DNA from: Candidatus Woesearchaeota archaeon CG10_big_fil_rev_8_21_14_0_10_32_24
Lineage (GTDB): Archaea > Nanobdellota > Nanobdellia > Woesearchaeales > GW2011-AR9
Assembly (NCBI GenBank): GCA_002763025.1
Contig: PCYG01000037.1
Coordinates: 1-7,051 of the forward strand
Length of the DNA: 7,051 bases
Direction: 5' to 3'
Shown: in pieces, positions 1 to 4,234 of the stretch
Layout: every line of letters begins with the position of its first letter
Numbering within the stretch: the first letter of the stretch is position 1
Position numbers and translations under genes: made by a program
Notes under the pieces: model-generated
Databases searched by the model: none
What the model was told of the DNA's origin: nothing
The model's input: the letters and a program-made list of their open reading frames with translations, nothing else

Positions 1-382
1 CGATTTCAGGCTTAATAATTTGAATGCCTTTGTACTCTTTTAATCTTAACAAATGAGGATCATATGTAATAATGTATTTTGAATTAGATTCAAGAGCACA
101 TTCAATAATAATGTTATCGTCAGCATCTTCCACAACAACATTAACTTTCATACTTGGTTTAACTAAAGTAACAAATGCAAGAACTTTTTCCATAATTTCT
201 GCTACATCTTCATTAGAAAAATCAAAATCCCTCTTCAAAACTTTTTGATATTCATTCAAAATTTCTAATGAAGAATATATTTTAACATTCTGTTTAATCA
301 AATCATACAATAATTTCTGAGCAACACTCCCATCCCACAATGTAGCAGAGAGTAATGCATTTGTATCAAACGTAACAACCAT
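1..382 (-). CDS. PIN-domain toxin of a toxin-antitoxin pair (VapC-like, COG1569-type), partial at the 3' end
   Basis: I translated this gene by hand from the ATG at 380-382; 127 codons are visible and the stop lies beyond base 1. The protein is a PIN-fold ribonuclease of the kind that acts as the toxin of type II systems by cutting RNA. The acidic residues expected of the metal site are present: D6 in the N-terminal TFDTNAL strand, E44 in a central helix, D89 in EDADDNIIIECA and D108 in YIITYDPHLLRL. The last two segments closely resemble the DxDD and TxDxxLL motifs of the COG1569 putative-toxin family. PIN proteins of this type are about 130-145 aa, so only a few residues are missing. The start lies 2 nt after the antitoxin stop (TAA-GA-ATG) with no Shine-Dalgarno of its own, so translation is probably coupled to the antitoxin. 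RNA target unknown. Family assignment is firm; that it is an active toxin is inference. Confidence 0.88.
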   Translation of the reverse strand, partial: MVVTFDTNALLSATLWDGSVAQKLLYDLIKQNVKIYSSLEILNEYQKVLKRDFDFSNEDVAEIMEKVLAFVTLVKPSMKVNVVVEDADDNIIIECALESNSKYIITYDPHLLRLKEYKGIQIIKPEI

Positions 383-384
383 TC

Positions 385-633
385 TTATTTGGCCTGTAAA
401 TCTTTTTCAGTAAAGCCTTTACTTTGTAACCTTTTCTTTGCTTTCTTAGCAAAAAGTCCTAAGTCCTTAATAAGATCTTCTTTACTTGGTGTAGCAATTT
501 TCTTTAACACAATAGTATCTTTATTTCCCACTACAGCAAACACAGTACCTGCATGTGCATGTAACTCTTCTCTTACATCTTGAGGGATTACAATTTGTCC
601 TTTTGAAGACATTTTAATTGTTTCAACAGTCAT
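385..633 (-). CDS. AbrB/SpoVT-family antitoxin (swapped-hairpin DNA-binding protein)
   Basis: This 82-aa protein has the AbrB/MazE/VapB swapped-hairpin domain at residues 3-48, with the characteristic KMSSKGQIVIPQDVRE segment (residues 7-22) and an IVLKKI strand closing the fold. Such domains dimerise and bind a palindromic operator. The charged, lysine-rich tail (about 49-82) is the part that in this family wraps the partner toxin. It sits directly upstream of the PIN toxin with a 2-nt gap, the standard antitoxin-first order. The first ATG is chosen because a perfect GGAGGT Shine-Dalgarno (639-644) sits 5 nt upstream. A palindrome between the TATA box and the likely transcription start suggests autorepression by the antitoxin or the toxin-antitoxin complex. 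Assignment is by motif recognition; the pairing is inferred from adjacency. Confidence 0.9.
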   Translation of the reverse strand: MTVETIKMSSKGQIVIPQDVREELHAHAGTVFAVVGNKDTIVLKKIATPSKEDLIKDLGLFAKKAKKRLQSKGFTEKDLQAK

Positions 634-638
634 TTTTT

Positions 639-644
639 ACCTCC
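639..644 (-). promoter_or_regulatory. Shine-Dalgarno site of the antitoxin gene
   Basis: GGAGGT on the minus strand, 5 nt from the ATG at 631-633. It is the only strong ribosome-binding site I see in the window; the other genes look leaderless or coupled. It fixes the antitoxin start. Confidence 0.85.
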
Positions 645-658
645 GTGGTTCTTACTTT

Positions 659-669
659 CTTACTGTAAG
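659..669. promoter_or_regulatory. Candidate operator of the toxin-antitoxin operon
   Basis: CTTACTGTAAG is a perfect palindrome with a single central base. A second copy of its left half (CTTACT) lies at 651-656, in direct orientation 8 bp away. The site falls between the TATA box (677-686) and the expected transcription start near 655, where a bound antitoxin would block initiation. That a dimeric AbrB-type antitoxin binds here is inference. Confidence 0.5.
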
Positions 670-676
670 AGATGCT

Positions 677-686
677 TATTTAAATA
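677..686 (-). promoter_or_regulatory. TATA box of the toxin-antitoxin operon
   Basis: TATTTAAATA preceded on the minus strand by purine-rich CAGAAAATT, a BRE-like context typical of archaeal promoters. A start about 25 nt downstream (near 655) would leave a 5' leader of about 20 nt carrying the GGAGGT site. Confidence 0.6.
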
Positions 687-748
687 ATTTTCTGTTTTTG
701 CGACCCCTTTCTAAGAACTAATTAATGTGTAAACTGACGCCCCACTCT

Positions 749-836
749 AAAAACGTGAGAATCCAACTCTGCGCACTACGTGCTTGCAGGGGGATAAACC
801 CCCATGCTGCATAACATCGTTATGCTCAATTCTCAC
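749..836 (-). ncRNA. Candidate structured noncoding RNA or repeat: three hairpins inside an 8-bp closing stem, then a T-run
   Basis: The arms GTGAGAAT (755-762) and ATTCTCAC (829-836) pair perfectly. Inside are three hairpins: a 7-bp stem GCATAAC/GTTATGC with a 3-nt loop (809-825), a GC-rich stem with five G-C pairs plus three more pairs across a bulge (786-807, loop 794-798), and a 4-bp stem (773-783). Read on the minus strand, the closing stem is followed after one base by five T (749-753), as in a terminator. The element is about 50% G+C, well above its surroundings. A TATA-like box at 876-883 would place a start near 854. It does not match a tRNA: there is no proper T-arm and no T before the would-be anticodon. 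It could be an unrecognised small RNA, a dispersed palindromic repeat, or the end of a mobile element. The minus orientation is inferred from the T-run and TATA box. Confidence 0.5.
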
Positions 837-856
837 ACAATCCCCCACCAAATATT

Positions 857-909
857 CTCAAATAGAACTCCAAAGATTTTAAAGAAAAGTATATCCTTTT
901 TAACATCAA
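857..909 (-). pseudogene. Frameshifted remnant of a second copy of the 1603-2049 gene (C-terminal segment)
   Basis: Bases 857-879 match 1652-1674 at 21 of 23 positions, including 15 identical bases in a row. After an 11-nt deletion, 884-909 matches 1690-1715 at 20 of 26 positions. In the intact gene this stretch encodes DVTRKIPFYEYYEKSVEFYLR. In the remnant the same order appears in two frames, DVKKDILFF and then KSLEFYLR, as an 11-nt deletion would produce. I lose the similarity beyond about 910 and below 857. It is therefore a decayed paralogue or a piece left by a duplication, sitting just downstream of the 937-1560 gene. The comparison was made by eye and is direct; the origin is inference. 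Confidence 0.65.
876..883 (-). promoter_or_regulatory. Possible TATA box for the structured element
   Basis: TTTAAAAT on the minus strand, whose expected start about 26 nt downstream (near 854) precedes the folded element at 749-836. It lies where the paralogue remnant has its 11-nt deletion, so the box may have arisen by that deletion. In such AT-rich DNA a chance match is quite possible. Confidence 0.3.
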
Positions 910-913
910 CAAG

Positions 914-919
914 AAAAAA
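914..919 (-). terminator. T-run terminator after the 937-1560 gene
   Basis: Six T in a row on the minus strand, 17 nt beyond the TAA stop at 937-939, with further short T-runs to about 885. Archaeal intrinsic termination needs only such runs. No hairpin is evident. Confidence 0.4.
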
Positions 920-936
920 TATTTATTCAATAAAAT

Positions 937-1560
937 TTATGTTCTTTTAACTCTTTTCAATGCATCCCATATTTCTCTTGCATCATCATATTTTTTTGGA
1001 TTTATACCTGCTTCAGTTGCAACATCATCAATCACATCAGCAATAGATATATCAAAAGGATTTGTCCTTTCTACTACCCAAACACCTAATTGTCTTCTAA
1101 GTCTTTGAACAATGGGCCAAGGAATACTTCCATTTGTATCATACTCCAAGATATCAACATTATGAGCAAACCATGATTTAACAGTAAAGTATTGTTGTTC
1201 AACCTTTTGCATCAATACTTCTTTAAGTAATTGATAATCTGGGCGGGTTAGAGTATCTTCCACTGAAACTAAACCTACGTTAACGGATTTTTTGAGATTT
1301 GCTTCTAAATCATAAACTGCTGTATCAAGCCCTCCGGCGGTAATACAATTCCATTTTCTACCTGTATCTTCTCGGTAAATTGAATTTTGATTAACTAATT
1401 GTTCAATCAAATCATTTTTTACTCCCTGACTCGTGCCAAGAGTATGAATTCTACCACGTACTCGGTGCAAAGATACGAGAGGTAAATCTGCATAGGTTTC
1501 TCCAAGAGGAAGAGATAACTTAATACCTTGTGTTAGACGTTGAGTCATTCCGAATTCCAT
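937..1560 (-). CDS. Hypothetical protein, 207 aa, no recognised domain
   Basis: I do not recognise this protein. It looks soluble: there is no signal peptide and no membrane segment. The N-terminal third is mixed strand and helix and contains a basic patch (residues 32-38, HRVRGRI). A glycine/cysteine turn CITAGGLD occupies 72-79, and a tryptophan/histidine-containing patch KSWFAHN lies at 128-134. The end (about 170-207) looks helical and finishes in a basic KRVKRT tail. The first residues (GMTQRLTQGIKLSLPL) faintly recall the opening of sigma-54 region I, but nothing else of a sigma factor is present and I do not assign that function. The ATG at 1560 is preferred over an in-frame ATG four codons later because a TATA box centred about 27 nt upstream predicts a transcript starting at or next to 1560. 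It lies between the intact 1603-2049 gene and the decayed copy of its 3' end. Confidence 0.8.
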   Translation of the reverse strand: MEFGMTQRLTQGIKLSLPLGETYADLPLVSLHRVRGRIHTLGTSQGVKNDLIEQLVNQNSIYREDTGRKWNCITAGGLDTAVYDLEANLKKSVNVGLVSVEDTLTRPDYQLLKEVLMQKVEQQYFTVKSWFAHNVDILEYDTNGSIPWPIVQRLRRQLGVWVVERTNPFDISIADVIDDVATEAGINPKKYDDAREIWDALKRVKRT

Positions 1561-1582
1561 GTTTAGAAAAAAACTAGCTCAC

Positions 1583-1590
1583 TTTATAAA
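1583..1590 (-). promoter_or_regulatory. TATA box for a leaderless transcript of the 937-1560 gene
   Basis: TTTATAAA in the 42-nt gap between the upstream stop (1603) and this start (1560). Its centre is about 27 nt from the A of the ATG, the archaeal TATA-to-start distance, so the mRNA should begin at or next to the start codon. A GGAG on the minus strand near 1597 is too far (over 30 nt) to act as a ribosome-binding site. Confidence 0.6.
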
Positions 1591-1602
1591 TTTTACTCCT
1601 TC

Positions 1603-2049
1603 TTAGTGGGGTTGCAGGTCGCTTGACCTAATTTCCTTTTTTTCAAACTTCCTCAAATAGAACTCCACCGATTTCTCATAATATTCGTAGAAAGGTATTT
1701 TTCTTGTAACATCAATCCCCATTGCTTCAAGTTGCTTACGTCGGGGAATACTTAAAGTATAATATTCGTGACAGACATCCATGTCAAAAACATCATCACC
1801 AATAACATCTACAAGAGAATGAAGCGTTTGAACATGTGCTGCAGTACCAAAACCAGATCTCGGAGAAAAAATATTTTTATTATTTGGATAAAATCTTTTC
1901 CAGACAATCGTACTTGGCTTAATTCCAATTAAACCATTTCCTACAATTTCGCCATGTGCATAATAAACCACATAACATTTGCGTTCTAAAAAAGAATATC
2001 CCCCAAACTCTAATCCAACATGAAAAGGATTCTCCATAATGCCACACAT
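1603..2049 (-). CDS. Hypothetical protein, 148 aa, second gene of a two-gene operon
   Basis: I do not recognise the family. The protein looks soluble: mixed strands first (HVGLEFGGYSF, KCYVVYYAHGEIVGNGLIGI), then a glycine turn running into a helix (PRSGFGTAAHVQTLHSLV, about 63-80), an acidic strand (DVFDMDVCHEYYTL), and a helical, aromatic and charged end (KIPFYEYYEKSVEFYLRKFEKKE). The glycine turn before a helix and the RRKQLEAMGI segment loosely resemble the acyl-CoA-binding part of GNAT acetyltransferases, but the RxxGxG pattern is not exact, so this is only a suggestion. The start at ATG 2047-2049 follows the upstream stop by one base (TAG-G-ATG), which implies coupling. A GTG at 2071-2073 would add eight residues and overlap the upstream gene by 23 nt; ATG 2035-2037 is another option. 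A frameshifted copy of its 3' end lies at 857-909, so the gene belonged to a duplicated family here. The extreme 3' end contains a 5-bp hairpin (1616-1629). Confidence 0.75.
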   Translation of the reverse strand: MCGIMENPFHVGLEFGGYSFLERKCYVVYYAHGEIVGNGLIGIKPSTIVWKRFYPNNKNIFSPRSGFGTAAHVQTLHSLVDVIGDDVFDMDVCHEYYTLSIPRRKQLEAMGIDVTRKIPFYEYYEKSVEFYLRKFEKKEIRSSDLQPH

Positions 2050-2050
2050 C

Positions 2051-2344
2051 CTAAGGTAATACTTGTTTTCCACTTAATGTCACAACACCTTCAGAAATAT
2101 CAACATGTAATTTTTCTAAATTGTTAATAACAATATCATTTCCAACTAAATAGAATGACACATTACGTAAATCATGTAATCGTACTTTTTCAATATCATT
2201 AATCTCTAAAACTTTAAAGGGAGCTTGAGCTGTTAAATGAGGATTATTTTCATTAAAAAGACCGATAAATGCAATTCTATATTTATCTTCACTCCCACCA
2301 GGTTTCTTACTGATAGTAATACTTTTTACATCATATGTATCCAT
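2051..2344 (-). CDS. Hypothetical protein, 97 aa, first gene of a two-gene operon
   Basis: I do not recognise this small soluble protein. It reads as a mainly beta protein: DVKSITISKKPGG, KYRIAFIGLFN, FKVLEINDIEKVRLHDLRNVSFYLVGNDIVINNLEKLHVDISEGVVTLSG. There is no membrane segment and no cysteine. I chose ATG 2342-2344. An in-frame TTG at 2393-2395 would give 114 aa, but it has no ribosome-binding site and lies only 5 nt from the TATA-like palindrome (2400-2419), so it would probably fall upstream of the transcription start. A TTTTAAAT element at 2370-2377, about 29 nt before the ATG, is a second possible TATA box. The next gene starts one base after its stop, so the two unknown proteins are probably co-expressed and may interact. 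That last point is inference. Confidence 0.7.
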   Translation of the reverse strand: MDTYDVKSITISKKPGGSEDKYRIAFIGLFNENNPHLTAQAPFKVLEINDIEKVRLHDLRNVSFYLVGNDIVINNLEKLHVDISEGVVTLSGKQVLP

Positions 2345-2399
2345 AAAATGACTTGAAGACGTTCTTACATTTAAAACTTGTGAATTTTTTTTCAAATAG

Positions 2400-2419
2400 G
2401 GTATATATGCCTATATACC
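2400..2419. promoter_or_regulatory. TATA-containing inverted repeat, candidate operator/promoter of the 2051-2344 operon
   Basis: GGTATATA (2400-2407) and TATATACC (2412-2419) are perfect 8-bp inverted arms around a 4-nt centre. The arms are themselves TATA-like and lie upstream of the two-gene operon. They are nested inside a wider inverted repeat, AAATAGGG (2394-2401) and CCCTATTT (2435-2442). A repressor dimer here would cover the TATA box. Operator function is inference. Confidence 0.45.
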
Positions 2420-2423
2420 TCAG

Positions 2424-2428
2424 AAAAA
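2424..2428 (-). terminator. Short T-run after the site-2-protease homologue
   Basis: Five T on the minus strand, 8 nt beyond the TAG at 2437-2439 and just before the next promoter. It is weak by itself, but archaeal termination can use such runs. The only nearby pairing is the wide 2394-2442 inverted repeat. Confidence 0.3.
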
Positions 2429-2436
2429 TGCCAACC

Positions 2437-3168
2437 CTATTTATGTGAAGTTGTCATAAACTTCCACACACCACCTAATATCGCTAAAATAATTGCCAAC
2501 ACTAAACCAATGGTAGATTTACTTAATAATAAAACGCCGAATAACAACATTGTTACAACAATTATGTAATACCATGTTCGTGAGCCCCAGAATATTTGTA
2601 ATCCATCAAGTTGGGGGAATGGTAATAAAGATAGTACGCCCATAATAATGTTTAAATTTAATGCTAATGCAAAAATATGAAACTGAGTAAATTGCCATAA
2701 TAAGGCAAATAAAATCGCAAGAAGAATATTTGCAACAACGCCCATAATAGAAACCTGTCCATTTTCTTCATAAGAAAACCCATATCTAAATTCCCCTAAT
2801 CTATGACGAGGAATAAAAGTTGTCGCAACACCACCAATTAAAACAAGTGCAACTTTTCCAGAAGTAATAAATCCAAGAATTAATGCAATTGCAATCCCTA
2901 TCCACCACACTTTAAATTCGGCGGTATAACCATCTGCTAATGCTGATGCTTTTTGAATGATGTATTTTGCAAAAATGGTAAATCCCACAACTAATAGAAC
3001 TGCAATAAAATTTCCAATCCATGGGCCCCATGAAAATGTAGGACGACGATCATCAAATGCGAAAACAAATGTTGTTACAAAAATTGCAATCGCTAAACTA
3101 GACAATTCTTGATTATTAAACCGTAAATATTCTGCAATCCTGGAACGCAATTCCTGAGTACTAACCAT
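2437..3168 (-). CDS. Site-2 protease (M50-family) homologue lacking the HExxH motif; integral membrane protein
   Basis: This 243-aa protein has about six hydrophobic segments (near 24-38, 49-70, 88-117, 139-160, 165-184 and 200-234). It matches the archaeal site-2 protease layout. Where active members carry HExxH followed by a GYxAEF-like stretch, this one has KYIIQ (68-72) and then GYTAEFKVWW (80-89): both histidines and the glutamate are replaced. Later landmarks are kept: a GQVSIMGVVANILLA segment (137-151) in place of the usual AGPLAN helix, and the second motif LLPFPQLDG (181-189), including the aspartate (D188) that is a zinc ligand in active enzymes. It is therefore probably a pseudoprotease that binds or escorts membrane proteins, by analogy with other inactive intramembrane proteases. 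The ATG is supported by a TATA box centred about 26 nt upstream. Family fairly sure; inactivity inferred from the missing residues; role unknown. Confidence 0.75.
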   Translation of the reverse strand: MVSTQELRSRIAEYLRFNNQELSSLAIAIFVTTFVFAFDDRRPTFSWGPWIGNFIAVLLVVGFTIFAKYIIQKASALADGYTAEFKVWWIGIAIALILGFITSGKVALVLIGGVATTFIPRHRLGEFRYGFSYEENGQVSIMGVVANILLAILFALLWQFTQFHIFALALNLNIIMGVLSLLPFPQLDGLQIFWGSRTWYYIIVVTMLLFGVLLLSKSTIGLVLAIILAILGGVWKFMTTSHK

Positions 3169-3190
3169 GTATCTAAAGAATAAATAGAAA

Positions 3191-3198
3191 TATATAAA
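3191..3198 (-). promoter_or_regulatory. TATA box for a leaderless transcript of the membrane protein
   Basis: TTTATATA with its centre about 26 nt from the ATG at 3166-3168, so the mRNA should begin at the start codon. It lies just past the TAG of the upstream methyltransferase-like gene (3200-3202), so this gene can be expressed independently of the gyrA operon. Confidence 0.6.
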
Positions 3199-3199
3199 T

Positions 3200-4234
3200 C
3201 TACTTCTTTTCTAAAATCCACATCCTATGGATACTATCTCCTTTAACAAGGTCTTCTTTCTCCACAAAATCAAATTTATCAGAAATTGGAACATCCCATT
3301 GTTCTCTCCCAATAAACATTAACCTTCCTTTAGGTTTCAAAATATAACTTGATTGATAATATAATTCATTAATCTTATCTTCATCTTTGGAAGTAATATG
3401 AAATATTAACACATCGATAGATTCTTTATCAAATTTAACATCTAAATCATCTAATGCATATTTTTTCACATCAACACTAACATCAGCCAATTTTGCATTT
3501 TTTCGTGTCGCATTTGTGTTTTGCATTGTTTCATCAACTGCAATCATATGTCCATTTCCCTTACCAGAACTTGGTGTTACACAATCTCTAAACAGAGCTA
3601 ATTTTTCAAAAGTATATTTTTCTTCAAGATCTTGTACAATACCAGATTGATCAAAAATTGCAGCTTCAATAGGGATTGCACCATCTTTACAAAAATCCAT
3701 CAGAAGTGTTTTTCCCTTTTCGTATCCTGCTTTACGCACAAAATAATATGCAAAATCGCCTTTAAAAGAAGCTGAATGAGGAAATACCCGATAATGTCTT
3801 TGATCCAAATCAATACCCATAATATCTAATCCAACATAATATTCTTCACCATTAAAAAATACTATGAGTGTAACATCAGGTGTTTTATAATCAAATTGAA
3901 CTTCTTTACCTTCAGAAAAAATACCACCAATTTCTCTTGCAATCTTCTGTCTGTTATCCTGTCCTTTCACACCTTCAACTTGAATGGTATATTTTAAATC
4001 CATTGAAAAATTAAAATCCTCAAATTTAAATGTGCTAATTTCCTTAACACTTCCTAGCCACATTAAAACATGACGAATACCTTGCGCTCTAAACGCATAA
4101 TTTACTAAATCTTGTGGGGATGTATCAAAAAAAACTATTTCTGTTCCAATGTTAACATCACATCCTAAAATTTCAGAAACTTCTTGTCCAGCTATTTTTT
4201 CCAGACCTTTATTGACAATAGAAAACGCTTTCAT
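3200..4234 (-). CDS. THUMP-domain Rossmann methyltransferase-like protein (COG0116/Trm14-like) with degenerate motifs
   Basis: This 344-aa protein has the layout of tRNA guanine-N2 methyltransferases of the Trm14/RlmL group: an N-terminal ferredoxin-like and THUMP RNA-binding half (about 1-150, ending in YYVGLDIMGIDLDQRHYRVFPH) and a C-terminal Rossmann domain. The match is clear around LLMDFCKDGAIPIEAA (177-192), which stands where the family has LDPxCGSGTIPIEAA; there D180 and the G185/IPIEAA part survive but the CGSG core is changed. A motif II/III-like IAVDETMQNTNATRKNAKLADV (231-252) follows. At the catalytic site the expected N/D-PP-Y/F is absent: the strand reads IDVLIFHITSKD (273-284). 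It may bind RNA without methylating, or use another substrate. Its ATG shares one base with the gyrA stop (TAATG), so it is the second gene of the gyrA operon. Fold assignment is moderately sure; enzymatic activity is doubtful. Confidence 0.72.
   Translation of the reverse strand: MKAFSIVNKGLEKIAGQEVSEILGCDVNIGTEIVFFDTSPQDLVNYAFRAQGIRHVLMWLGSVKEISTFKFEDFNFSMDLKYTIQVEGVKGQDNRQKIAREIGGIFSEGKEVQFDYKTPDVTLIVFFNGEEYYVGLDIMGIDLDQRHYRVFPHSASFKGDFAYYFVRKAGYEKGKTLLMDFCKDGAIPIEAAIFDQSGIVQDLEEKYTFEKLALFRDCVTPSSGKGNGHMIAVDETMQNTNATRKNAKLADVSVDVKKYALDDLDVKFDKESIDVLIFHITSKDEDKINELYYQSSYILKPKGRLMFIGREQWDVPISDKFDFVEKEDLVKGDSIHRMWILEKK

Noticed and set aside
747..812. 21-aa open frame on the minus strand starting at ATG 810-812 inside the structured element.
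   Set aside because: It has no ribosome-binding site, its sequence is dictated by the hairpins, and its stop falls in the T-run. It is more likely a by-product of the folded element.
789..850. tRNA-like acceptor: GGGGGAT at 789-795 pairs with ATCCCCC at 840-846 and is followed by A-CCA (847-850).
   Set aside because: At 62 nt it is too short for a normal tRNA, the T-arm does not pair, the would-be anticodon loop (ACATCGT) lacks the conserved T33, and the fold competes with the much better 755-836 structure.
1507..1560. Similarity of the first 18 residues of the 207-aa protein to sigma-54 region I.
   Set aside because: Only a few residues fit; the rest of the protein lacks any sigma-54 core-binding or DNA-binding element, and archaea do not use sigma factors.
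1616..1629. AGGTC-GCTT-GACCT hairpin near the 3' end of the 1603-2049 gene as a terminator.
   Set aside because: It lies inside the coding sequence and no T-run follows it on the minus strand; the stem is only 5 bp.
2345..2395. N-terminal extension of the 97-aa protein from a TTG at 2393-2395 (114 aa total).
   Set aside because: The TTG lies 5 nt from the TATA-like palindrome, probably upstream of the transcription start, and has no ribosome-binding site. It is not excluded; an alignment of homologues would decide.
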